A stretch of 64,000 nt of DNA from Candidatus Rifleibacteriota bacterium (lineage in GTDB: Bacteria > Riflebacteria > Ozemobacteria > Ozemobacterales > Ozemobacteraceae), in the NCBI GenBank assembly GCA_029565415.1, contig JAKQOH010000007.1:44314-108313 (forward strand), read 5' to 3'. Below, piece after piece: positions 8,985-17,457 of this stretch. Below the pieces are notes generated by a model. That model did no database searches. It was not told where the DNA came from and was given only the letters and a program-made list of their open reading frames with translations. A program made the translations under genes and the position numbers. How positions within the stretch are numbered: the stretch's first letter is position 1; each line of letters opens with the position of its first letter.

Positions 8985-9263
8985 ATGGACCCGTTATCTC
9001 TCGTCGCCGTCGTGTCGATGCTCATGGCCGGCATCCTGATGTGCCTCGGAACTATAGCGCCTGCGATATGCGAAATGCGCGCGATCATCGCGGCCCTGGA
9101 AGCCCTGAGCAAACAGCCGGACGAGGCCGGCCCGATCACGCGCACCCTGTTCGTCGGCCTCGCCATGATCGAGTCGATGGCGATCTATTGTTTCGTCATC
9201 GCGATGATCCTGCTCCTGGCGAACCCGTTCTGGACCCACTTCATCGCGAAAGCGGCCCACTGA
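8985..9263 (+). CDS. atpE: N-type ATPase rotor-ring subunit c
   Basis: A 92-residue hairpin of two membrane helices. Helix 2 carries the ion-binding carboxylate as IESMAIY (Glu63, Ser64, Tyr68), the E-S...Y pattern seen in sodium-binding rings. Helix 1 has a second carboxylate, Glu30 in APAICEMRA, at the position where the sodium ring of Ilyobacter has Gln32. The loop is LSKQPDE, close to the canonical RQP. Two-carboxylate sites are typical of N-type rings. Sodium was predicted for them, but the Burkholderia pseudomallei ring was measured to be proton-specific, so the ion stays open. Start: ATG at 8985 after GAAAGGA. Confidence 0.93.
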   Translation: MDPLSLVAVVSMLMAGILMCLGTIAPAICEMRAIIAALEALSKQPDEAGPITRTLFVGLAMIESMAIYCFVIAMILLLANPFWTHFIAKAAH

Positions 9264-9265
9264 TC

Positions 9266-10039
9266 ATGAAGATCGACTGGTTCACTTTCGCCGCCCAGAT
9301 CGTGAACTTCTTCGTGCTGGTCGTGATCCTCCGGCACGTTTTGTACCGGCCGATCCTCGAGGCGCTCGACGCGCGGCGCAGGGCGGTCGAGGCGACCGTC
9401 GCCGATGCCGCGGCGGCCAAGGAAGCGGCGGAAAAAGACCGGAACGCCCTCGCCGGCGAGCGGGAGGCTTTCGCACAGCGGAAAGCCGAGCTCCATCGCA
9501 GGCTCGAAGAAGAGATCGAGACGGAGCGCGCCCGCCTGACCGACGAGACCCGCCGGGAGCTCGAGGAGCTGAACGAAAGCTGGAAACAGCGCATCGAGCA
9601 GGAAAAGGCCGAGGCCGGGCGGATGTTCGCCGAACTGGCCGGCGACGAACTGGTCGCCGTGACGCGGCGCCTGATCCGCGATTTGAGCGACACCGAGCTG
9701 GAGGAAGCGATGGTGCGCGCCTTCATTCGCCGCTGGCGGGAAACGCCCGACGACGAGCGTCAACGCCGAGCCGGACTGCTGCGAAGCGGAGCGGGAGAGA
9801 TCCTCGTCCGCACCTCGTCCGGACTCCCGGAGAAACTCCAGAACGATCTCACCCGCCTCCTGACCGAGGATGCCGCCGGAACTCCCGCCTCCCCCGTCTG
9901 CCGCTTCGAAACGGCATCCGAGCTGCTCGGGGGCATCGAGGTGTGGTTTGCCGACCGGCGCATCACCTGGTCCTGTGCCGAGTATCTCGCGGCGCTCGAA
10001 ACGCGCATGCACGATCTTCTCGCAGAGCGCACCCCATGA
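9266..10039 (+). CDS. atpF: N-type ATPase subunit b with delta-like C-terminal region
   Basis: A 257-residue peripheral-stalk subunit, about 100 residues longer than a usual b subunit. One N-terminal membrane helix (FTFAAQIVNFFVLVVILRHVLYRPI) is followed by a long Glu/Arg coiled coil (about 30-150). The C-terminal 90 residues look like the end of a delta subunit: a segment with LLGGIEVWFADRRITWSCAEYL, comparable to the GGxxxxxGdxxxdxS motif of delta. No separate delta gene exists in the operon, so this tail probably replaces it and links the stalk to the alpha subunit. It begins two bases after atpE stops and its stop overlaps the atpA start. Confidence 0.88.
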   Translation: MKIDWFTFAAQIVNFFVLVVILRHVLYRPILEALDARRRAVEATVADAAAAKEAAEKDRNALAGEREAFAQRKAELHRRLEEEIETERARLTDETRRELEELNESWKQRIEQEKAEAGRMFAELAGDELVAVTRRLIRDLSDTELEEAMVRAFIRRWRETPDDERQRRAGLLRSGAGEILVRTSSGLPEKLQNDLTRLLTEDAAGTPASPVCRFETASELLGGIEVWFADRRITWSCAEYLAALETRMHDLLAERTP

Positions 10040-11703
10040 AGAAGACGCCCCCCGAGCGCGACCGGTTCGCGGGCCGGCCCGGCCACCTGGCGCAAGAAGC
10101 CGCCAGAACCCTGGAAGAGGCGCTGCAGAGCACCTCGGATCATCTCGGCATCCGGGAAGTGGCCCGCTCACCCGGGCCCCCCGAAGGGCTGCGGCCGATC
10201 CTGGCACGCGCCGTTCAGGCCTATGGGAAAGCTCTCCAGGCCGCTCCTCCCGACCTCGCCATCCGGGAAACGGGGTTCCTGGAACGCATCTCCACGGGCG
10301 TGGCCATCGTGCGCGGCCTGCCCGACGTGCGCCTCGACGAGCTGGTCCGGTTCGGAAACGGGTGCATCGGTGCCGCCGTGCATCTCGACACCGACCATGT
10401 CGGCTGCATCCTGTTCGGCCGCGGCGACGGCCTGTCGGCAGGCACGCCGGTGCAGCGGCTCGGCCGGGTGATGGATGTGCCGGTCGGCGAGTCGCTTCTG
10501 GGGCGCATCATCGACCCGCTGGGCCACCCCCTCGACGGGGCAGGTCCCCTCGGCCGTCACGAGCGGCTGCCGGTCGAGCGGCCGGCCCCCGCGATCACCG
10601 ACCGGGAGCCCGTGACGGTGCCCCTCCAGACCGGCATCAAGGTGATCGACGCGCTGATCCCGATCGGCCGCGGCCAGCGCCAGTTGATCCTCGGCGACCG
10701 CCAGACCGGGAAATCCTCGATCGCGCTGGCCGCCATGGTCAACCAGCGCGACACCGGCGTGATCTCGGTCTACTGCGCCATCGGCCAGCGCGGCGCGAGC
10801 GTGGCGAAGGTGATCGGCGAGCTGCGCGCATCGGGCGCCCTGCCGCGGTGCGTCGTCGTCGTGGCCGAGCCGGCCGAAGGACCGGGTCTGGAATACCTGG
10901 CTCCCTACGCCGCGACGAGCATCGCCGAATGGTTCATGGAACGGGGCCGCGACGTCCTCGTCGTCTACGACGATCTCGGCAGCCATGCGCGCGCCTGGCG
11001 GGAACTCTCGCTCCTGATGCGCCGCCCGCCCGGCCGCGAGGCGTTTCCCGGCGACGTGTTCTACATCCACTCCCGCCTCCTCGAACGATCGACGCACCTG
11101 AACCGGGAACGGGGGGGAGGCTCGCTGACGGCCCTCCCGATCGTCGAAACCGAGGCACAGAATATCTCTGCCTATATACCGACGAACCTGATCTCGATCA
11201 CCGACGGCCAGTTGTATCTTTCGCCGACCCTGTTTCAGAAAGGAATATTACCAGCTATCGATATCGGCCGCTCCGTCTCGCGGGTCGGCGGCAAGGCACA
11301 GCTCCCAGCGTATCATGCGGCGGCGGCCGAGGTGAAGCTGCGCTTCTCCCAGTTCGAGGAGCTCGAGACGTTCGCGCGGTTCGGCACCCGGCTGGACGAG
11401 CCGACGCGGCGCGTGATCGAGCATGGGCGCCGGATCCGGGCGTGCCTGAAACAGGGTCCCCTCGAGTTGTGCGAAGTGACCGGTCAGATCCTGCTGCTGC
11501 TGGCTCTCACGCGCGGCCTGCTCGAAGCCGTCCCCCCCGAACGGATGGTCGAGGCCCAGCGGGTGATCTCGGACGCGGCGCAACGGCTTCCCCCGGAGCT
11601 GCGGGGCCGGCTGACCGGGCGCACCCCGTTTTCGGGGGATGACGAGACGACCCTGCTCGCCCTTCTTCGGGAGGCTCTCACAGCCGCCGGAGATACGCCA
11701 TGA
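10036..11703 (+). CDS. atpA: N-type ATPase subunit alpha
   Basis: A 555-residue alpha subunit with Walker A GDRQTGKSS (220-228), the alpha-specific Gln in the P-loop, VISVYCAIGQRGASV, and the alpha signature AAEVKLRFSQFEELETFARFG near the end. Compared with F-type alpha (about 505) it has some 55 extra N-terminal residues. Part of these (HLAQEAARTLEEALQ) could be a docking helix for the delta-like b subunit; that is inference. The ATG overlaps the atpF stop (ATGA). The stretch QNISAYIPTN is encoded by an AT-rich island at 11161-11179. Confidence 0.95.
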   Translation: MKKTPPERDRFAGRPGHLAQEAARTLEEALQSTSDHLGIREVARSPGPPEGLRPILARAVQAYGKALQAAPPDLAIRETGFLERISTGVAIVRGLPDVRLDELVRFGNGCIGAAVHLDTDHVGCILFGRGDGLSAGTPVQRLGRVMDVPVGESLLGRIIDPLGHPLDGAGPLGRHERLPVERPAPAITDREPVTVPLQTGIKVIDALIPIGRGQRQLILGDRQTGKSSIALAAMVNQRDTGVISVYCAIGQRGASVAKVIGELRASGALPRCVVVVAEPAEGPGLEYLAPYAATSIAEWFMERGRDVLVVYDDLGSHARAWRELSLLMRRPPGREAFPGDVFYIHSRLLERSTHLNRERGGGSLTALPIVETEAQNISAYIPTNLISITDGQLYLSPTLFQKGILPAIDIGRSVSRVGGKAQLPAYHAAAAEVKLRFSQFEELETFARFGTRLDEPTRRVIEHGRRIRACLKQGPLELCEVTGQILLLLALTRGLLEAVPPERMVEAQRVISDAAQRLPPELRGRLTGRTPFSGDDETTLLALLREALTAAGDTP

Positions 11704-12587
11704 GCCGGACGGTCATCGAGATCCGGCACCACATCCGGAGCGCCGAGAGCCTGAAATCCGTGGTGAAGACGATGAAGACCCTCGCGCTGGTCAGTTTCGG
11801 CCCGTTCGAGCGGGCCCTGACGACGCTCGAAGAGTATGAAACCACGGTTGACATCGGTTTTCGGGCGGCTCTCGCAACGGCCGGAACCGCCGTTCCGGAA
11901 GAACTGTGCCGGGAGCTTCCCGGACCGGCCGGGGCGATCGTGTTCGGCTCGGATCACGGGATGGCCGCGGATTTCAATGAACGGCTGGCCCGGTTCACCG
12001 AGGCACGCCTGCGCCTCCACCCAGCCGGGGCGCGGATCTGGCCCGTCGGCGAACTCGTCGCCGGGCGGCTCGAAGGCTGCGGCATGCCCATGGAGCCCCC
12101 CCTGCGTGCCCCCGAGTCGGTCGACAGCATTCCGGGACTGCTGAGCTGCCTCCTCCACGACATCGACAGCCGGCGGAGGCAGGGCTTCATCGGGCCGCTG
12201 CTCGTCTTCTTCCAGACCCCGGTCTGGGGCGTCGGCTGTGAACCCGCCTTGGATGCGCTTCTCCCCCTCGACCCCCACCGTCTCGAGGGGCTGCGCGAGC
12301 GGAAATGGCCCTCGCGACGCATTCCCGAAGCGCTCCAGGGGCTCTCCCCCACCCTCGAGGCGCTGCTGCGCGAGCATCTGTTCGCCTGCCTGTTCCGGGC
12401 CTGCGTCCGGTCGGGAACGGCCGAGCATGCGGTCCGCCTTGCCGCGATGCAGCGGGCCGAGCGCAACATTGGCGATCTGCTCGAAACCCTCGGCCGGGAG
12501 TATCATGAGCAGCGCCAGGCCGCGATCTCAGAGGAACTCTTCGACGTCCTCGCCGGGTTCGAGGCCCTGGGAGCCGGGCGGCTTTGA
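11700..12587 (+). CDS. atpG: N-type ATPase subunit gamma
   Basis: A 295-residue gamma subunit: N-terminal helix IRHHIRSAESLKSVVKTMKTLALVSF and C-terminal helix with AVRLAAMQRAERNIGDLLETLGREYHEQRQAAISEELFDVLAGFEAL form the central rotor shaft. The middle is a Rossmann-like domain with GAIVFGSDHGMAADFN in place of the usual vvxxsDrGLcGgxN. Start overlaps the atpA stop (ATGA). It is the last gene of the operon. The divergent middle domain agrees with the N-type, not F-type, family. Confidence 0.9.
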   Translation: MSRTVIEIRHHIRSAESLKSVVKTMKTLALVSFGPFERALTTLEEYETTVDIGFRAALATAGTAVPEELCRELPGPAGAIVFGSDHGMAADFNERLARFTEARLRLHPAGARIWPVGELVAGRLEGCGMPMEPPLRAPESVDSIPGLLSCLLHDIDSRRRQGFIGPLLVFFQTPVWGVGCEPALDALLPLDPHRLEGLRERKWPSRRIPEALQGLSPTLEALLREHLFACLFRACVRSGTAEHAVRLAAMQRAERNIGDLLETLGREYHEQRQAAISEELFDVLAGFEALGAGRL

Positions 12588-12640
12588 TCCGCATGGCCGG
12601 AGGTTGTATCATCACCCTGAATCCATCGGGAGGTCGAGGC

Positions 12641-13576
12641 ATGATGACGCGTTTTCTCCGGAGATCCGGCATCCTCACGGGCATCGCGGCATTTCTGGCG
12701 TTTGCCGGCACGGGACTGGCCGAACCGGCCCAGATCGCGGAGTTCCAGGAGGGAACGGGGGAAGCGGAGTTCGGCGTCTCGGCCCGGATCGCCTCGGACG
12801 GCCCGGTCGTCGGACCAGCCTCGCTCCAGGCCATTCCCGGCGGCCTGGCGGTTCTCGACAGCGTCAACGCGCGCATCGTCAAACTGGATACCGAGGGCAA
12901 GGTGACGGCGACCGTCGGTCTTCCGGCCGGCAGCTACACGGATCTTGCCGCGCTGCCCGACGGGCGGCTCTGGACGATCGAATCGAACACCCGCACGGCC
13001 TCGATCATCATCGGAGAAGCTGTCGAGGAGCAGTTCCGGCTGCCTCCCCAGGATGGGCATCCCATTCAGATCGACGGTCTGATCGCCCTCGAGGACAGCC
13101 TGGTCGTGGCGGACTACGCCACATCGCGCCTGTACTGGTATGGCTTCGACGGCACCCCCCTGAAGAACGCCACGTGGCCGACCTCCCTGGGTATTGCCGC
13201 CGATGCCAACGGCAATGTCTGTTTTCTCGGGCTCGACGACGCGGACTGCTACAGCCGCTTCACCCGAATCGACCGGAACGGCCGGGTCACCGAACTGATC
13301 GCTTCCGGCCCGGCCCTGGACGGGGCGCGTCTGCTCGGGTTCCTGCCGGACGGCAGAGCCGTGGCCTGCGGGTATGCCTCGCGCGAGCCCCTGGCCCGGA
13401 TGCTGTTTGCGATCGAGGCGGACGGGCGGGTCACGCCGTTCGAGACGATTCCCACGCCGGGCGGGCTGCTGTTCGCGCAACGCGCGGGGGTGGTCGCCGA
13501 CCGGTCCGCGTGGCTGAACCTGTCGCCGCTGCACACGAGCAAGGTGGTCTTCGCGCGGTTCGATCTGATTCAATGA
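12641..13576 (+). CDS. Secreted beta-propeller-like protein
   Basis: 311 residues with a signal peptide (RSGILTGIAAFLAFAGTGLAEPA). The body repeats a short pattern of strands such as GGLAVLDSVNARIVKLDTEGKVTATV, DGRLWTIES, DSLVVADYATSRLYWYGFDG, NGNVCFLGLDDADCYSRFTRIDRNGRV and FAIEADGRV. This is typical of NHL/SMP-30-like or other six- or seven-bladed propellers. No catalytic motif is clear. It follows the ATPase operon by 53 bases with its own GGGAGG site and a terminator after it; a functional link to the ATPase is not evident. Probably a periplasmic binding or scaffold protein. Confidence 0.72.
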   Translation: MMTRFLRRSGILTGIAAFLAFAGTGLAEPAQIAEFQEGTGEAEFGVSARIASDGPVVGPASLQAIPGGLAVLDSVNARIVKLDTEGKVTATVGLPAGSYTDLAALPDGRLWTIESNTRTASIIIGEAVEEQFRLPPQDGHPIQIDGLIALEDSLVVADYATSRLYWYGFDGTPLKNATWPTSLGIAADANGNVCFLGLDDADCYSRFTRIDRNGRVTELIASGPALDGARLLGFLPDGRAVACGYASREPLARMLFAIEADGRVTPFETIPTPGGLLFAQRAGVVADRSAWLNLSPLHTSKVVFARFDLIQ

Positions 13577-13607
13577 CCCCCTGATTCCCTCCCTCCACGA
13601 GGTTCAC

Positions 13608-13641
13608 GCCCGCCCATCACGCATGGGCGGGCTCGTTTTTT
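13608..13641 (+). terminator. Intrinsic terminator
   Basis: A 10-bp GC-rich perfect stem (13608-13617 with 13623-13632), 5-base loop, then TCGTTTTTTC. It closes the propeller gene and possibly read-through from the ATPase operon. Confidence 0.9.
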
Positions 13642-13816
13642 CACGGGATCAACACCCGCCTTCCGAAAATCATCCTCAAGAACCGGCGCATCTCTGCCGA
13701 TGAAAATACAGCGACAGCGATTTTCTTCGTTCCAGAGCCGACAGGGACGTCGGAGATGGAAGGAAGGGCCGGAATACCGGCGGCGTCGCGGGAAACCAAA
13801 GCAAGGAGCGCGCCCC

Positions 13817-15517
13817 GTGTGGAATAAACTCAGAGCTCGACACTACTCGATCCTCGTCCTGCTCTCGATCGTCACGCTGGAGACCTCGGCCATCGCGATC
13901 GACCGGTATCTGAGCAAGGGTGACGACGTCGCTTTCGAGGTCGAAGGCCGTTTCCGCAACAACGCGTTCGTTTCCCGCTTCCAGCAGGCCGAAGCCCGGC
14001 ACGGCGCCGTTCCCGCCACCCTGTCCCAAGTGGCCCAGATCGCCCAGACGGCCGAGCTGCGTGCTGCCGCCGCCCGGGGAGTCAAGCCCGTTGCCGGCGT
14101 TCCGGCTCCGGCAAGCAAGGCGGTTCCGGCCTTCGACACGTGGATCGAGTATACGGTGAAGAAGGGCGACTCCCTGAAAGCCATCGCCGAGATGTTCGAC
14201 ACGAAATCCGCGGTCCTGGCCCAGGGCAACGGTCTCACGACCGGCAACATCAAGGTCGGTCAGAAGCTGCGCGTCCCGATGATGGACAACCGCCTGGCCT
14301 ACAAGGTCCGGGCCGGCGACTCCCTCAACAAGATCGCGAGCCGCTTCAACTCTTCGATTCCCGAGATCATCCGCGAGAACAACCTGAAGAACCATGTCCT
14401 GATCGAGGACCAGAAGATCTACATCCCGATGAAGCCCAAGCAGGAACTGACGATCGCCCGCTCCACCGTCGAGCCCGTGATCGCGCCGCCCCTGATCAAG
14501 ATCGACAAGCCGACCGCGAATCTCGCCCTGGTGAAGGGCCCCACTCTGCAGATCGCGGCCGCCACCCCTGACAAGCCGAATCTGACGATCGTCCAGAGCG
14601 ACGCGGCCGCCAAGCCGGCTCCGGCAGCAGCCATCCAGGCAGCTCCCACCGCTCCCAGGGCTGCCGCCCCCAAAGCCGCTCCCCAGGCTCCCGCCATCGA
14701 GCTTCTGCCTTCCATCGCCAAGGCGATCGAAGCGAAAGCCGCGGCCCAGCAGAACTCGATGATCCGCCCCGTCGTCGCGATGGCGCCGGCCGCGAAGCCA
14801 ATCGCTCCGGCCCTCACCCCCAAGACCGCCGCGGTTCCCGAAACCCCGACGATCCAGGTCGCCCAGGCGGCGAAGCCGGTGGTTCAGGAAGCCCCCAAGC
14901 CCCAGAAGCCGGCCCTCGATGCCGACACCCGCCTCGTCGCCCACACGGTGAAGAACGGGGAAAACCTCTCGACGATCGCCCGCCAGTACAAGACCTCGAT
15001 CTCCGACATTCTCCAGCAGAACCCGCAGAGCAGCTCGAATCTCAAGGTCGGGCAGCAGGTGAACGTGCCGGTGAACAAGAAGTATTACCGCGTCATGCAG
15101 GTCACTTCCCGCAAGGCCGACGTCAGCACCCGGATGGTCCTGCCGGTGCGCGGCCGCCTGTCGGACAGCTACGGCTGGCGCAAACATCCCGTCTATCGCA
15201 AGCGGCTGTTCCACGCCGGCGTCGACATCTCGGCCCCGCGCGGCACCGCGATCTCGGCGGCCATGGGCGGCACGGTCGTGTATGCCGGCTGGCTCTCGGG
15301 CTACGGCAAGCTCGTCGTGATCCGCCATCCGAACGGCCTCTCGACCCGCTACGGCCACTGCAGCTCGATCCGCGTGAAGCGCGGCCAGACGGTCCGGACC
15401 GGCCAGACGATCGCCGGGGTCGGTGCCACGGGCGTAGCCACGGGCAACCACCTGCATTTCGAGGTTCGCCGCAACGGCCGCACGATCAATCCGTCGCCCA
15501 TGATCTTCGGGCGCTGA
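13817..15517 (+). CDS. LysM-domain M23 peptidase (NlpD/EnvC-like murein hydrolase or activator)
   Basis: 566 residues. One N-terminal membrane anchor (YSILVLLSIVTLETSAIAI) is followed by three LysM domains: YTVKKGDSLKAIAEMF (near 116), YKVRAGDSLNKIASRF (near 165) and HTVKNGENLSTIARQY (near 378). A 170-residue Ala/Pro/Lys-rich linker separates the second from the third. The C-terminal M23 domain keeps its zinc ligands: HAGVDISAPRG and HLHFEV, plus RYGHCSSI with the third-His motif, so it is likely an active endopeptidase rather than a dead activator. It acts on peptidoglycan in the periplasm, probably at division. The GTG at 13817 has AAGGAG 8 bases upstream; the frame is open further upstream but without a good site. 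Confidence 0.9.
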   Translation: MWNKLRARHYSILVLLSIVTLETSAIAIDRYLSKGDDVAFEVEGRFRNNAFVSRFQQAEARHGAVPATLSQVAQIAQTAELRAAAARGVKPVAGVPAPASKAVPAFDTWIEYTVKKGDSLKAIAEMFDTKSAVLAQGNGLTTGNIKVGQKLRVPMMDNRLAYKVRAGDSLNKIASRFNSSIPEIIRENNLKNHVLIEDQKIYIPMKPKQELTIARSTVEPVIAPPLIKIDKPTANLALVKGPTLQIAAATPDKPNLTIVQSDAAAKPAPAAAIQAAPTAPRAAAPKAAPQAPAIELLPSIAKAIEAKAAAQQNSMIRPVVAMAPAAKPIAPALTPKTAAVPETPTIQVAQAAKPVVQEAPKPQKPALDADTRLVAHTVKNGENLSTIARQYKTSISDILQQNPQSSSNLKVGQQVNVPVNKKYYRVMQVTSRKADVSTRMVLPVRGRLSDSYGWRKHPVYRKRLFHAGVDISAPRGTAISAAMGGTVVYAGWLSGYGKLVVIRHPNGLSTRYGHCSSIRVKRGQTVRTGQTIAGVGATGVATGNHLHFEVRRNGRTINPSPMIFGR

Positions 15518-15549
15518 CCAAGGGAGGGCGAGCCGCCGCTCGAGCCGAA

Positions 15550-17457
15550 ATGCAACGCCCACCGCCGACACGACCGGGACACACCCCCCCGCGAAATCCG
15601 CTCATCGCCAGAACGCTCCTGGGCGCTCTGGCGGTGTCCGTCTTTTTCCTGGGCTCGGGCTTCTCGGGAAGCAGCATCGACACCTGGCGACGCGACGACA
15701 CGCTCGTCAAGGAGCCGCTGTCGGCCCCGTCGGTGCTGCCGGGCGTGTTCACGAACTTCAACCCGCGCAACATTCCCGAACTCCAGCAGGGCCGTTCCCT
15801 GCCGGAAACGGCCGCGAACGATCTGCCGCCGATGCCGGCCGACGGACGCGGCGATGCGCTGTACGGCTCGCACCGGCTGCCGTTCTTCCCGGCCTCGACC
15901 GTCCGGCCCCCCGAAACGGGAACGAGCCTTCCCGTGATCGACCGGCTGCCGCCCGGCTACACGGATCTGAACGAGCGCGAGGACCAGCTCGTCTTCCACT
16001 CCAACCTGTATACCGATACGAGTTTCTACGCCAACGCGGTCGACAAGGCCAAGTTCAACTCGAGTCTCGACCGGGGAACGTTCTACGAGCAGAACCTGCG
16101 GTATGAGCTGTTCACCACGCGGCACAACGGCGACTCGCTGTCGCTGGTGGCCGACACGACGCATACGAACGACAAGCGGGCTTACCGGGACGGGTTCACG
16201 CTGAACCAACTGACGCTCGAATCGCGCACGCCTCGCTCGCTGCTCGCGTTCGGCCACTCGTATCCCGAGTTCTCGAACTACTCGATGACGCAGCAGGTGA
16301 TGGGCTTTTACGGCGTGCAGAAGTTCGACAACACCGAGGTGCGCGGCTTCACGGGGTACCGGGCCGTCGAGAAGGATGACCTGAAGAACCCGCGGTTCAT
16401 CGGCGGCGTGCGGCTCGAGCACAGCTCCGACGAGTCGGCCGTGTTCGGTCTCAACGCCGTCTCGACGAAAGACGTGCACGAGAGCCCGGGATCGGATCAG
16501 GATCTGCCGACGATGGCGAACCGCGTCTACTCGTTCGACGTCGGTCTGCGGCCGACCGAGAACATCTACGTGAGCGGCGAGTATGCCGGCAGCAACACGG
16601 ATTACGACCGGCGTGACGAGGCCGGCAACCAGAAGGGCGAGGCGTATCGCGCCTCGGCTTCGTACGGCCGCGAAAACTACAGGGTCGAGGCCGGCGACAC
16701 CGATTTTCTGAGCGCGATCGGCGAGGGGCCGCGGGACGAGCGGGCCTACTACGGACGGGTGTTCTACGAGCTGAACCGGTATGTCTCGACCCGGTTCGGC
16801 AGCCGCTCCTCGCGGGACAACCTCGCCAATTACAAGCGCGCGACGCTGGTGCGCGACCAGCCCGAGTTCCAGATCACGCTCAAGCCGAGCGACTACTACC
16901 GGGATCTGCGCGTGGACCTGTATTTCCAGCCGCTGCGCGAGTATTCCGACAACGGCTCCTTCGTCGACCGGTACCGGGACCTGCTGTGGCTGGAGCTGAA
17001 CCACAAAGCCGGCGCGCTGCGCTACTTCGCGGCCCTCAGCTCGACGATCGACAAGGACAAGATCGCGAACGCGAACGATCGCGACATCAACAAATACGAC
17101 GTCCGGCTCACCTGGGAATACGACGCGATGCGCCAGCTGTACGGGCTGGTCAGCCGGGAGCAGCTCGACTACAAGCGGCTCGGCGGCAGCGATGTGACGC
17201 AGGTGTATGGCCTGGGCGGCCGGTCCCAGTTCCACGAGGACGTCTCGATGAACCTCGATTACACGCACGAGCGGCTCGACCCCGGCCGTTCGGCGGTGGA
17301 TTCGACGCACGACCGCGTCAATCTCGCGCTGACGAAGGAGTACAACAACATGGCCCGGCTGATCCTCAGTTTCGAGGGCTCGAACAACACGTTCGGGACG
17401 GCGGGCCTGGAGTATGCCGACTACTCGGCGCGGTTGCGGTATCTGAGGTCGTTCTGA
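15550..17457 (+). CDS. Predicted outer-membrane beta-barrel protein
   Basis: 635 residues. The N-terminus is an Arg/Pro-rich stretch, then a hydrophobic segment (ARTLLGALAVSVFFLGSGFSG) that should act as a signal sequence. From about residue 140 the protein alternates hydrophobic and polar residues in short strands with many Tyr, Phe and Arg (YFAALSSTIDKD, YGLVSREQLDY, SMNLDYTHERLD). It ends YSARLRYLRSF, the aromatic C-terminal signature recognised by the BAM machinery. No plug domain or TonB box. I do not recognise a family. Its stop overlaps the start of the FecR-like gene (TGATG), so the two are translated together. Confidence 0.72.
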   Translation: MQRPPPTRPGHTPPRNPLIARTLLGALAVSVFFLGSGFSGSSIDTWRRDDTLVKEPLSAPSVLPGVFTNFNPRNIPELQQGRSLPETAANDLPPMPADGRGDALYGSHRLPFFPASTVRPPETGTSLPVIDRLPPGYTDLNEREDQLVFHSNLYTDTSFYANAVDKAKFNSSLDRGTFYEQNLRYELFTTRHNGDSLSLVADTTHTNDKRAYRDGFTLNQLTLESRTPRSLLAFGHSYPEFSNYSMTQQVMGFYGVQKFDNTEVRGFTGYRAVEKDDLKNPRFIGGVRLEHSSDESAVFGLNAVSTKDVHESPGSDQDLPTMANRVYSFDVGLRPTENIYVSGEYAGSNTDYDRRDEAGNQKGEAYRASASYGRENYRVEAGDTDFLSAIGEGPRDERAYYGRVFYELNRYVSTRFGSRSSRDNLANYKRATLVRDQPEFQITLKPSDYYRDLRVDLYFQPLREYSDNGSFVDRYRDLLWLELNHKAGALRYFAALSSTIDKDKIANANDRDINKYDVRLTWEYDAMRQLYGLVSREQLDYKRLGGSDVTQVYGLGGRSQFHEDVSMNLDYTHERLDPGRSAVDSTHDRVNLALTKEYNNMARLILSFEGSNNTFGTAGLEYADYSARLRYLRSF

